Source: Ancistrus triradiatus
Lineage: Eukaryota > Chordata > Actinopteri > Siluriformes > Loricariidae
Assembly (NCBI GenBank): GCA_025084515.1
Contig: JAJAGP010000083.1
Span: 767,665 to 831,664, forward strand
DNA: 64,000 nt
Direction of reading: 5' to 3'
Made by a program: the position numbers and the translations under genes. Under the pieces are notes generated by a model, which did no database searches, was not told the origin of the DNA, and saw nothing but the letters and a program-made list of their open reading frames with translations. Shown piece after piece: positions 26,348-38,363 of the stretch; the first letter of the stretch is position 1, and the number at the start of each line of letters is the position of its first letter.

Positions 26348-26712
26348 ACACATAATCTCTCTACTCATGCATTTTATACTTTAATAGAAATGATATGTCT
26401 GTTTAACCCAACTTTCTGAACTATATTTGCAAAACTTGTATTATTTTACACCATTTAGCAAGCTGACTGTACAACAGCATCCAGTTAGCAACTTATTTCA
26501 ACTCCAAAACTGGTTTACTCGTTCAATGACAAATACAGCACACAGCTGCCTCAGTTCAATACAGAAAAGGACTTGATCTGATGTCACAATGAACCGTTTT
26601 TAATAAATTAAATGCATGGTGTTTCTTCAGGGTTTCAGTGTTTCTAATGTGCACACAGGGCAACCTTAACCTTAGGTCAGCTTAGCAGATAAGGAGAGAC
26701 AAATCCACTGTT

Positions 26713-29700
26713 TCATGCATTTTGTCTAGGAGTGTCACTGTAGGGTACATTTTCTAAAAGAAGACTCTTCCGGGGTCGTAGTACTGCACATAAAAAGAAA
26801 CAGATGGATTACAGTGGGCATTACTCACGTTCTTCACATCAAAACTGCATATTCACAAGACTGTTTCAGAAACCTGCATGCAAAACATACCAAGCTTATT
26901 TTCTGCAACATGCTCCGCTTGTAAAACATTTTCCCGCAGAATCGTCTCAACAGCTCTACCCATCTTAATCATCTGAAGAAAGAAACAACTAGGGTTGGAT
27001 GATAATGCTCAAACTGACACAAGGCTTTCTGAGATTTAAGGTTAGCCTTAAAGGTGTAACATTATAAATGTCATGACCATCATTTACATTTACAGCATTT
27101 AGCAGACGCCCTTATCCAGAGCGACTTACAATTGGTACAGTCTTACAATCCAAGCAATTGTGGGTTAAATGCATGGGTCTTGCTCAAGGATCCAACAGTG
27201 GCAGCTTGGCAGAGGTGGGACTTGAACCCTGGACCTTCTGGTCCAGAGTCCAATACCTTAACCGATAGCCTACCACCGACCGATCATTTCCATTAAGTAC
27301 ATTTAATTAAGGACTATAGTTAGGGTTGGGCGGTATTGACATTTTTCATAACATCATACTGTCTTCAGATAATACCATGGAATACAGAATTACCACCAAT
27401 ACACACTGCCTGGCCAAAAACAAGGTCTCACACACACTAACATTTCGCTGGAACAACTTTAGCTTTGATTACGGCATGCATTCGCTGTGGCATCATTTCC
27501 ACAAGCTTCTGCAATGTCACAACATTTATTTCTGTTGAGAGTTGCAATTGTAATTTTCCCCACCCAAGATCTTGTATTGATGATGGGAGATTTGAACCAC
27601 TGCACAAAGTCTTCTCCAGCACATCCCAAACATTCTCAATGGGCTTCAGGTCTGGACTCTGTGGTGGCCAATCCATGTGTGAAAATGATGTCTCATGTTC
27701 CCTGAACCACTCTTTCACAATTTGAGCCCGATGAATCCTGGCATTGTCATCTTGGAATATGCCTGTGCCATGAGGGAAAAAAAAATCCATTGATGAAAAA
27801 ACCTGGTCGCTCAGTGTATTCAGGTAGTCAGGCATCACTCTGGAACAGGGTAAATCTGGACACATCAGACCACATGACCTTCTTCCATTGCTCCAGAGTC
27901 CAATCTTTATGCTCCCTAGCAAACTGAAGCCATGTCTGCCATTTAGCCTCACTAACAACTGACTGACTCACAATACGAAGGGAACTCAAGGGATTGGGAC
28001 TTAACAGTTGTGCAGTCTTAAGAAAATTAAGGCTACACAGCTCTTAAGTCCCAATCCCTTGAGTTCCCTTCATATTGTGCGTGTGGAAATGCTCTTACTT
28101 TCACTATTAAACATATCCCCAAGTTCTACTGTTGTTTTTCTACGATTTGATTTCACCAAATGTTTAAGTGATTGGCGATCATGATCATTCAAGATTTTAT
28201 TCCAACCACATTTCTTCCTTGAAGATGATTTTCCTCACTGTCCTTCCACTTTTTAATAGTGCGTTGGACAGTTCTTAACCCGATTTTAGTAGTTTCAGCA
28301 GTCTCCTTAGTTTTTTCTCTGCTTGATGCATGCCAGTAATTTGACCCTTCTGAGACAGATTAACATCTTTTCCACAACCACAGGATGTCTTTCAACATGG
28401 TTGTTTAACAAATGAGAAGCTACTCACTGTATCAGTTAGCGTTAAATAACTTGTTGCCAGCTGAAACATAATCACTAATGCAGTAATTATCCGATGGGAG
28501 GCTCTTATCTATTTGCTTAGTTAAATCCAGGTGGTGACCTTTTTTTGGCCAGGCATGTAATAGGGCTGTGCTTTAAAAAAAAAAAATAATAATAATAATA
28601 ATTTGATATTTAATTTCGTGACGCACTACATCAATTTTCAGCTCAAAATATAGATTTTTTGAAGGAAAAAAAAACACATTTTAAATGGGGTGCAAGCTAC
28701 AATCCCCACTCCTGTAGTAGCTGCAGTACAGTGGTTTGACTTTGAATTTGTCTGCGGAATTATCAGTGTGATGTGATGTATTACTCAGATTGTACACCAT
28801 AACATGTACTTCAGCTGTTTTTAGATTTTCAGTGAACTATATGGAATTTTGCAATATATCACAATATGCATCATATCGCAATGTACAGTATTGTCATACA
28901 ATCGTCCTTTCCTATACCCACCCCTATGGTATACCGCCAGTATTGACGTTTTATTACTAAAAAAAAACACAACATCAAACATCTCTCTCTGACCAATTTT
29001 CACTCAAAATGGGCAAAAAAATAACAGTCCTTAACAAGAAATAACAACATGCTACTTGTGGTATGATTTAAGATTTATGGTTTCGGCCAAACCATTCAGA
29101 TGCGTAAAACTCTTTTGGGAGGGGGTTTGGAGTCTGCAGTATTGGAATGCTAGTCAATATAATATTCTTTCAGGGCACTTTGCAAGTGATTAAAGAAGAT
29201 GTGAAGGCAGGGATGACGGCTGTTATAATTAGTGTATTCCCTATAGAATTTCTGTGACATTTTAAAAGCTATAAATTAAGGCCCGTACAATTTATTAAAC
29301 TAATGTGAAATATGACAGTAAAGAGATGAAACAAGACACGGAATACACTATGAAAAGGTCTCACTTTCAATTTCAGTCATATTTGACCTTTTGTATGATA
29401 AAATGTCCCGCATCACGCAATAATTTCACAGATTGACTATTTAATATTGAATTTCACAGATTCACAGACTGAACTGATGAATACTGAACTAAAACAGCAT
29501 ACTTCCTCAGGCCAGCACAGTTTCCAGAAATAAATAATCAGAACATTATGCTAAAAAATGGAAGAAACAAAAAGTGTTCTAATCTAACAGCCTCACCACA
29601 CCGAATACAAACCCTATTTGGCGCCATATAGCGACCATTGTGTGTCAGTAACAGTGTCCTTGTCTAAAGACTTAAAGTGATGATTTAAGTAGGTAAATCC

Positions 29701-32700
29701 AGTATGTGAATCAGAAATTTGGTGCATCACATTTTTTTAATTTTTAAATATCATCATCGTTTTTTTATACCGCCCAACCAAAGATAGGCTGGCACATACC
29801 TCTTTTATATTTTCTTCTGATGTTTCATTCTTGTGTTTCTTAAATTCTTCATTTATCTTTAATCTTGCAGCTGCAATTAAAAAAGAAATAAAGATACACA
29901 AAGTGAGGAAGACAAAAGTTTTATATGGAACACAACTTAGGACTCTAGCAAAGGCATCTGAACAAAATTCGTAAAGCACTTGCTTGAAAATGCTCCAGAA
30001 ACGCATCGGCGACACTAGTGGTCGCATAATGACAACAGTAACATACGTAGGCTAGCAATACCATCGTTGAACATTACAAATTACACATTTCTGTGTGTTA
30101 ACGAGAGGGTAAGGGCTTTTTAGAAGCTAAAAAGATGCTAAGTAAAAGGAGTGAGCTAAGTGCTAACAAGAAGGTAATGGTACGGTAATGTGTTTAATGC
30201 CACGCTTGCTCCTTGGCTATTTTAATGGCAGGAAAGCTTGTAATGGTGCTAGAACATTACGTATTGTGTACTAAATTATTATGATTATATCCATCATAAT
30301 TGTTTGGTTGTGGAGCAATGAGATATTTCATTTCAGACTAGTAGTAAACAGGAACATAATGATTGTTCCTGCTTTATTTTGGTTAAAAGTTTATCTTAAT
30401 GTGTTGATGTGTATAATTGCTGTCTTTCATGATGGTGTATGGGTAAGGGCTAACAGTGAGCTAGCAAAGTGTCAAGGGTTAACATGAACTGAAAGTTAAC
30501 ACAGGGCTGCTATGGCCTTTTTTGCATTTAGCAATTTAGTTTATAATCTGATACGAGTCGTACATTTCAAGGAAAATCAAGGCCATGATTAATTGTATCC
30601 CTTTATATAGATTAAAATCACAAACCAATATTAGTATAGGTATGTGCCATTTAACAACCATCCGATCAACGTCCGTTCACTTTAACAACCGAGGTCTTAA
30701 AACTTATAAATTATTTCAAAGTCTTTTAACTCTGTATATCGCGACTGAAAACAGCTGGTAACCTCAACAGCCAATCAACGCTGTAGATCCACAAGCAGAG
30801 GCGGGAATTTGAGTTAATTCGAGTTCACATTTGGACTAGAGATTGTTTTATATCAGTTGATGGGTTTAGAGACTTTTTAAAAAACGCACTCATGTTTGTG
30901 TGGATGACTTCACGCTGTTTATTTGTAACAAGCTGTAAATGGCGTTTGTAAGTGTATGTGCCTGTCCTACTGTAAGTACTACTCCTTTGTTTGTCCCCCC
31001 ACTACGTGTATATTCTCTCCAACCTATAACAATATAAACTGGTCCACTTTCACTCGCTGACTCTTTTTCATCAAGTTGATCTTCTGTGTTATTTGTAACA
31101 CTGCCTTTATGGCCTATACCTGTCTTTATTGTGGCATATTTGCAAATTTGCATTTAGCACACCATTATGTGGAAATAGAAAAGATAGTGTATAAAATGTA
31201 CCCCACCTGTCAATGCCCGTTGATCATCTTTAAATACAGTCATTCGTGTTCGATGTAGAGCTTTAAACACTCGAAGTACCTGTAACAATACATATTGTTT
31301 TAAAGAACTCAAAGAACACAGCTTTTCAGTTACTACAACTTTTCAGCTAGAGTTAAGCACATGGGCAGCATGTATGCACACATTTACATTACATTTACAG
31401 CATTTAGCAGACGCCCTTATCCAGAGCGACTTACAATTGGTACAATCTTACAATCCAAGCAATTGTGGGTTATGGGTCTTGCTCAAGGACCCAACAGTGG
31501 CAGCTTGGCAGAGGTGGGATTTGAACTCCTGATCTTCTGGCCTGAGTCCAGTACCTTAACCGCTAGGCTAACACAGACCCAAAATATAGGAAATTTCATT
31601 CACATTTACAGCATTTAGCAGACACCCTTATCCAGAGTGACTTACAATTGAAACAGTCTTACAATCCAAGCAATTGTGGGTTAAGGGTCTTGCTCAAGGA
31701 CCCAACAGTGGCAGCTTGGCACAGTTGGAATATGAACCCTGGACCTTGTGGTCCCTAGTCCAGTACCTTACCCACTAGGCTACCACAATCCCCACCCTAT
31801 ACAGTCACCTTGTGCCTTCACTCAGTGGCTATTTCATTACCATACAGTCACATTTCACACCAATAGAATTAAGGACAATAGCTCATGTTATGCCCAGTTT
31901 GTTGATCGCTGGGTACCCCTCCTGCTCGAGGCAAGAATCATTTAGCAAACATCCTTATCCAGAGCAACGTGCAACTGATAGTCTTATAAGTTACAATCTA
32001 AGAGGGTCTTCCTTAGGGGCCCAACAATGGCAGCTTGGCAGTGCTGAGACTCAAATCCTGTACCTTCTGATCACTAGTCCAATATCTTAACCATTGCAAT
32101 ACCACAGGCTCTGTTGGTTGGAGAGTTTGCAACCCAGCAGTGACAATGGTACACCTGATACACTTTTAATCAGTTACAAGTTACCAGGTCTGTGTTTCAA
32201 CATACAGTCATATCTTACTATTGTTGTGGATTTGTTAGACACATGTGCCTTTGTGGCTGAGGGGGCCACAGATTTTTTCACTATAATGGATGAAGCATTC
32301 TAATCCTACACTTTGCAATCAGAGTCACTAACTTGCAAACATAATTAAAGTACATGGTGTTCTGAAGTAAACAGTTGATGAGTAGCTCAAAATGTTGCCA
32401 GGTTTGTTTGTGTTTAATGTGAGACCAAATATTATATATAGGGTTCAAATCAGGACTCTGACCAGGTCAAGACCAGTTTTATGGACTTTGGCAGATACCA
32501 ACTAATGACTAATCTTTTAAGAAACAAACAAGACAAAGGCTATGATTGGAAGACTTTGAACACCCAGCCATGTGTTAGTTTGAGTTTAATGTCAGACAAA
32601 TATTTTCATGACTTCATCTTCATGTGTACAAGTAAATTATGAAAGTGAATTTGTTACCAGCCCCCCAGGAGCTCACACTGTAACGTACTACATAAACTCA

Positions 32701-32827
32701 TGTAATGCTCTACGATATAACAATGTAACATAAAGTTAATGTTTATAAGATTACAATTAACACAAATACATTATTAATATGAAGCTAATGTTATGCCACT
32801 GCATCTAACCTTCACGCGCGTCGCCAT
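26713..32827 (-). CDS. lyrm7: LYR motif-containing protein 7, complex III assembly factor (5 exons)
   Basis: Five exons on the minus strand, all with GT/AG borders and matching phases: 32810-32827, 31207-31279, 29800-29870, 26891-26972 and 26713-26783. They join into a 104-residue protein, the length of human LYRM7. Exon 1 encodes only MATRVK. The LYR-type motif appears as Leu14-His15-Arg16, followed by a basic helix and Phe22. Residues 32-44 (ARLKINEEFKKHK) and the C-terminal stretch with LLLENVPYSDTP closely resemble human LYRM7. Family knowledge: LYRM7 (MZM1L) is a small mitochondrial matrix chaperone that binds the Rieske iron-sulfur protein UQCRFS1 and helps deliver it to respiratory complex III. 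There is no frameshift, so the gene looks intact. Introns carry SINEs (31381-32107), a Tc1-like remnant (27407-28555) and other repeats. mat lies upstream in the same orientation. The longer open frame at 29737-30027 only surrounds exon 3 and runs into both introns. Confidence 0.95.
27083..27276 (-). repeat. tRNA-derived SINE in lyrm7 intron 3
   Basis: Full-length inverted copy, acatttacagcatttagcag to ccgatagcctaccacc, with an 8 bp insertion after gtgggtta. Confidence 0.9.
27407..28555 (-). mobile_element. Tc1-like transposon, degenerate, in lyrm7 intron 3
   Basis: Ends TGCCTGGCCAAAAA (27407) and TTTTTGGCCAGGCA (28555) are exact inverted copies. The minus strand at 27437-27958 encodes the transposase C-terminal half: IFQDDNARIHRAQIV with the second Asp, SPDLKPIENVWDVLEK with the Glu, then MMPQRMHAVIKAK. 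The N-terminal half is broken by frameshifts and by an internal inverted duplication (27969-28079). Inactive. Confidence 0.88.
28565..28925. repeat. Dispersed repeat in lyrm7 intron 3, inverted relative of 18320-18925
   Basis: Reads catcaattttcagctcaaaa...attttttgaagg, the reverse of the 18.3 kb copy, and closes with atgcatcatatcgcaatgta. Confidence 0.6.
30646..31110 (+). mobile_element. Non-autonomous element, ~0.9 kb family, copy 2 (truncated)
   Basis: It begins gccatttaacaaccatccga and matches the first half of the 4764 copy through the TATA-like box and the tttcactcgctgactct stretch. It stops about 100 bp from lyrm7 exon 2. Confidence 0.65.
31381..31577 (-). repeat. tRNA-derived SINE in lyrm7 intron 1
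   Basis: Full-length inverted copy ending ccgctaggctaacacag. First of three adjacent copies. Confidence 0.9.
31600..31790 (-). repeat. tRNA-derived SINE in lyrm7 intron 1
   Basis: Full-length inverted copy starting 23 bp after the previous one. Confidence 0.9.
31938..32107 (-). repeat. tRNA-derived SINE in lyrm7 intron 1, diverged
   Basis: Inverted copy with atttagcaaacatccttatc and ccaatatcttaaccattgca. The oldest-looking of the three. Confidence 0.78.
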
Positions 32828-32994
32828 CTCTTGTGTTGAAAACGCCTCTTCTGCTTCTTTTATAAATGGAGACTACTGACACTACCGTCGACACTACCGC
32901 CATCTACAGGGCTACCATGTGTTACCAGTTCATAATAATGGTGGCGTGGCTCAAAGCCGCTTTTCCCTCTTTATTACCAGCTCACATTTTTGAA

Positions 32995-33885
32995 ATACAT
33001 AAAATACAACACACATACACAATTTACAATTATTTAGTTTTTGCAAAACAAACTGTTTGTAGCCAAAGTAAAACTGTGAACTGCTTGACAGTTTTAATGT
33101 GAACTTTCACAGTTTGACCATGAAGTTCACAGTTCTACTATGAATTTTTGATGGTAATTTGGCCACTTCATGGTTCTACTGTGATATTTCATAGTACAAC
33201 TTTAAACTTGGTGGACGATGAACTGACCATGAATTATTTCACAGTTGCACTATGAATTTTGGTGGTAATTTGGCCAATTCATGGTTCTACTGTCAAATTT
33301 CACAGTACATTTTTTCCTGGGAGGTCTCAATACAACAATTCCAGACTTTTCTCTGTATTAGGTACGGAAAAAGACAAAGCCGGTAATAGTCACCTTTTCA
33401 GCAACGGATGGACTTTGACATAATTTAATTAAAGTTCATCGCATATATTTAATTGCAAGCATCTTACGTTCAAAGCAAACCAACTTTTACTGCAGCAGGC
33501 AGAAGTAATAATATAATTACACTATAATGAAAAGAACATCGTGTTACATTGGTGGTATGTAAAATTAAGGTTCACTTGGCTGAGTTGACATGCATGTGTG
33601 TAGTTCTGAAACCTCAAGCTCTGGCCTTGCAGGGATGGTTACATCTCACAAAAGGATTTGCCACATACTCTGAAGCAGAAGACCCGAGTTGGCATGCAGG
33701 TGTGTAGTTCTTTATTAAGGAGCATAACCTTTTGAGGCCTGGAAAGTTAGGACACAAGCCATTCATCTGATAAAAGATCACCAGTAAGACTAAAGTAAGA
33801 CTACCACCTTGAAATCAGTCTTTAAGATCAGTGTTTAAGACCGACTTTGAAAGTGAAAACCACCTTTACCAGATCACATTTGGGA
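32995..33885 (+). repeat. Relic duplicate of sequences around the mat 3' end
   Basis: 33340-33575 matches 37870-38118 and 33590-33880 matches 39850-40110, both in the same orientation and at roughly 90% or better by eye. The stretch between them in the second copy, which holds mat exons 8 and 9, is absent here. 32995-33080 also matches 37634-37720. Confidence 0.8.
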
Positions 33886-33889
33886 AATA

Positions 33890-36800
33890 CACTGCTCAAA
33901 AAAATAAAGAGAACACTTTAACAACACAATATAACTTTAAGTAAATCAAACTTCTGTGAAATCAAACTGTTCACTTAGGAAACAACACTGATCGACAATC
34001 AATTTCACATGCTGTTGTGCAAATGGAATAGACAACAGGTGGAAATTATTGGCATTTAGCAAGACACACTCAATAAAGGAGAGGTTCTGCAGGTGGGGAC
34101 CACAGACCACTTCTCAGTATATATGCTTTCTGGCTGATGTTTTGGTCACATCTGAATGTTGGTGGTGCTTTCACACTCGTGGTAGCATGAGACGGACTCT
34201 ACAACCCACACAAGTGGCTCAGGTAGTACAGCTCATCCATGATGGCACATAATGTGCAACATGGCGCCCACCGAGGCAGACGTGTTTGCGACGTCCTCTC
34301 GACACCAACGCTATTTAGTAATTATTTTAGCTTTAGTATTTATTTCAAACGTACAGTCCAACAATGCAACAATAAGATACAGCAGAGATGCACTCGTGGA
34401 TATCGGTAGAGTTTATCACGAACTTACTTTTAGCCTTTCTGACTTGGATTTTCTTCTACGTTTCGACTCCACCAATGCCAACCAGCAAGGCCCAGCATCA
34501 CCGGTCTCTAGTGAGCGGCGCAGCCGACATTCAGAGCGACCAAAGCGGAAGCGTGGCAAGAGAGGTGGGCTACATGCTAAGCTAAAGTGCTAGGGCTACG
34601 AAACCACCGCTACCCAGCCTACTGCTAGCCAATGTTCGCTCACTTGAAAACAAGCTGGACGAGCTGAAGACTAGGACTACAACCCAGCGCAAGATCAGGG
34701 AATGCTGTGCCTTTATTTTCATGGAAACCTGGATTTCAGACAACATACTGGACTCAGCGATTCAGCTCCCAACACACTCTGTGTACCGCACGGACCACAC
34801 TTCGGCTCCGGGAAAGAGCAGAGGAGGTGGTGTGTGCATCTACGTAAACAACAGGTGGTGTTCAAACTTACAAATTGTCAATAAACCCTGCTCAGCTGAT
34901 TTAGAACTTTTAATGGTTAAGTGCAGACCATTTTATCTACCGAGGGAGTTCAGTGCAGTGTTCATACTGGCTGTTTACATTCGCGAGCGAACTCCAAGAC
35001 GGCGCTGGGGCTGCTGCACGACATCATCAGCAAACACGAGACCTCACACCCGGACGCTGCGTTTATTGTAGCTGGCGATTTTAACCATTACAACCTACGG
35101 AATGTCCTTCCCAAATACCATCAGCACGTGAGCTTTCCGACGAGGGAGAGTAACATACTTGACCAAGTCTTCAGCAACGTGAGGGGCGCATACAAGGCCC
35201 CGACCACACTTCGGACATCCGATCATATCTCAGTGTTCCTCTACCCATCATACAGACAGCTCCTCAAACAAGCTCCCCCAGTAAGTAAAACTATCAGAGT
35301 ATGGAATGAAGAAACTGATCTGGTGCTTCAGGACTGCTTTGAGTGTACAAACTGGGATGTGTTCAAAACTGCTGCTGTGAAAGAAGACTCAACTGTTGAT
35401 TTAGACGACTATGCTTCTGAGGTAACTAGCTAGAATAGCATGTGCGTTGAGATCATTGTTCCTACTACACAATGCAGACAATATCCCAACCAAAAACCCT
35501 GGGTAAACTGTGACGTTCAGTCCAAGCTACGTGCTCGCTCCACTGCATTTGTCTCAGGCAACGCTGAAGACTACAAAAATGCCAGATATGACCTGCGTAG
35601 ATCAAAGAGGCCAAGAGACAATACAGACAAAAACTAGAGGGATTCTATATGGCCACAGACTCCCGGCTCATGTGGCAAGGCCTTCAACACATCACAGACT
35701 ACCAGCGAAAGAGCAGAACGGTCTCCACCAGCCATGCCACACTGCCAGATGAGCTGAATGAGTTTCATGGTTGCTTCGAAGAACTCAATACCAACCAACA
35801 GAGAGGTGTCGTGACCACAGAGAGCTCACAAAACACATCGCTGACTGTGTCAACAGCAGTGGTGTGTAAGGCACTAAGGAGGATAAAGCCACGAAAGGCA
35901 GCTGGCCCAGACAACATCCCCGGGCGTGCAATCAGAGCTGGCTGATGTGTTAACAGACATTTTCAATCTATCCCTTCAGCAAGCATATGTACCCACATGC
36001 TTCAAATCAACTACCATCATTCCACTTCCAAAGAAAAACACTGTGACCAGCCTCAATGACTATCATCCCATTGCATTCACTCCAATTGTGATAAAGTGTT
36101 TCGAAAGGATAGTCATGAATCACATCAAAGGGACCATTCCAGACACCTTAGATCCTCTCCAGTTTGCATACGTCACAATAGGTCCACTGACGTTGCAGTT
36201 AGCACTGCCATCCACACAGCCCTCACACACTTAGAGGGCAAGGACACCTACGTCAGAATGCTGTTTATTGACTACAGCTCAGCATTCAATGCAGTAATCC
36301 CACACAAACTCTGTGAGAAGCTCCTCACCCTTGGACTGACACCCTCCCTATGTAACTAGGTGCTGAACTTTCTAACAGACAGACCCCAGTCAGTCATTCA
36401 ATCTTGAATCAACGCGAGCTGTGGCAAGAAGGTTTGCTGTGCCTGTCAGCGTAGTGTCCAGAGGCAGGAGGTGCTACCAGGAGACAGGCCAGTACACCAG
36501 GAGATGTGGAGGGCAGGAGGGCAACAACCCAGCAGCAGGACTGCTACCTCCGCCTTTGTGCAAGGAGGAACAGGAGGAGCACTGCCAGAGCCCTGCAAAA
36601 TTACCTCTAGCAGGCCACAAATGTGCATGTGTCTGCACAAACAGTTAGAAACTGACTCCATGAGGATGCTATGAGGGCCCGACGTCCACAGATGGGGGTT
36701 GTGCTCACAGCCAAACACTGTGCAGGACGCTTGGCATTTGCCAGAGAACACCAGGATTGGCAAATTCACCACTGGCGCCCTGTGCTCTTCACAGATGAAA

Positions 36801-37632
36801 GCAGGTTCACACTGAGCACATGTGACAGACGTGACAGAGTCTGGAGACGCCGTGGAGAGCGATCTGCTGCCTGCAACATCCTTCAGCATGACCGGTTTGG
36901 CAGTGGGTCAGTAATGGTGTGGGGTGGCATTTCTTTGGAGGGACTGCACAGCCCTCCATGTGCTCGCCAGAGGTAGCCTGACTGCCATTAGGTACTGAGA
37001 TGAGATCCTCAGACCCCTTGTGAGACCATATGCTGGTGCGGTTGGCCCTGGGTTCCTCCTAATGCAGGACAAAGCTAGACCTCATGTTGCTGGAGTGTGC
37101 CAGCAGTTCCTGCAAGATGAAGGCATTGAAGCTATGGACTGGCCCGCCCGTTCCCCAGGACCTGAATCCGATAGAGCACATCTGGGACATCATGTCTTGC
37201 TCCATCCACCAACGTCACGTTGCACCACAGACTGTCCAGAAGTTGGCGGATGCTTTTAGTCCAGATCTGGGAGGAGATCCCTCAGGAGACCATCCGCTAC
37301 CTCATCAGGAGCATGCCCAGGCGTTTGTAGGGAGGTCATTACAGGCACGTGGAGGCCACACACAATACTGAGCCTCATTTTTTTGACTTGTTTTAAGGAC
37401 ATTACATCAAAGTTGGATCAGCCTGTAGTGTGTTTTTCCACGTTAATTTTGTGTGTGACTCCAAATCTAGGCCTCCATTGGTTAATAAATTTGATTTCCA
37501 TTGATGATTTTTGTGTGATTTTGTCGTCAGCACATTCAACTTTGTACAGAACAAAGTATTCAATGAGAATATTTCATTCATTCAGATCTAGGATGTGTTA
37601 TTTGAGTGTTGCCTTTATTTTTTTGAGCAGTG
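33890..37632 (+). mobile_element. Tc1-like transposon split by a LINE insertion
   Basis: Ends CACTGCTCAAAAAAATAAAG and the inverted TTTTTTTGAGCAGTG bound the element. The transposon is continuous across 33890-34249 and 36409-37632 if the LINE is removed, with no host bases lost at the break. The transposase is decayed but legible: VLFTDESRFTLS (first Asp), FLLMQDKARPHVAG (second Asp; the next residue, usually Asn, is Lys) and QDLNPIEHIWDIM (Glu), spread over three frames. Inactive. Confidence 0.92.
34249..36408 (+). mobile_element. L2/CR1-like LINE, 5' part only, inserted in a Tc1 element
   Basis: The 5' region (34252-34593) encodes a short leader ending in an RKRGKRGGLHAKLK basic stretch. 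The endonuclease domain follows in broken frames: ANVRSLENKLDEL, METWISDNILDSAIQL, SRGGGVCIYVN, VAGDFNHYNLR and TSDHISVFLYP. The linker and the first RT blocks come next: RKAAGPDNIPG, SATIIPLPKK-like STTIIPLPKK, NDYHPIAFTP and RMLFIDYSSAFNAVIP. It stops near VLNFLTDRPQSV, before the YADD catalytic block. Several stops and frameshifts. It lacks the 3' half, which is unusual for a LINE. Confidence 0.88.
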
Positions 37633-38120
37633 CACATAAAATACAACACACATACACAATTTACAATTGTTTACTTGTTGCAAAACAAACTGCTTGTATC
37701 CAAAAATCAATAAATGAATTTTGTTCAGCCATCCTTTCAGCATCTTTGATGGTGGATTTTGACATAATTTAATTAAGTTCATTACATATCTTTAATTAGA
37801 AGCATCTTGCGTTCAGTTAGGAACTTAGTTCTAGAAATGAACTTTGTTGAGCCATCCTTCAGCTTCTTTTAGGAAAGGTCTCAATACAACAATTCCAGAC
37901 TTTTCTCTGTACTAGGTATGGAAAAAGACAAAGCAGGTAATAGTCACCTTTTCGGCAACGGATGGACTTTGACATAATTTAATTAAAGTTCATCGCATAT
38001 CTTTAATTGCAAGCATATTACGTTCAAAGCAGACCAACTTTTATTGCAGCAGGCAAAAGTAATAAAAATAATTACACTATAATGAAAAGAACATAGTGTT
38101 ACATTGGTGGTATGTGACAT
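37633..38120 (+). repeat. Second copy of the duplicated block, downstream of the mat stop codon
   Basis: Begins acataaaatacaacacacat as at 32995 and carries tctcaatacaacaattccag as at 33345. It also contains an internal second copy of gacataatttaatta. Ends about 240 bp from the mat stop codon, probably within or next to the mat 3' UTR. Confidence 0.75.
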
Positions 38121-38363
38121 CGGTAGTGTAGTGATACTATCTGTCATCAAGAATTGTACTTCATTTTTCCAAAGTAAACTTTAGAAGACTATTGCGAACT
38201 AAGCAAGAACCACAAGAACCACTGTGAAATGGAAACCTGAGAAGAGTCTTGGAAAAATCTACGCTACTTCCCCTTCTACTGATCAGTCTGTTCATTAATT
38301 TCTTCCCTATGTAGATTTGTGCAGAAACCTTCAACAGATCTCTCTGTGGTCATGACTGAAGTA

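Noticed and set aside
29737..30027. 96-codon minus-strand frame with a hydrophobic segment, looking like a small membrane protein
   Set aside because: Only 29800-29870 is exon (lyrm7 exon 3). The hydrophobic part is intron read through; splice sites and homology to LYRM7 explain the region better.
36446..36889. 147-codon minus-strand frame
   Set aside because: Antisense shadow of the Tc1 transposase reading frame.
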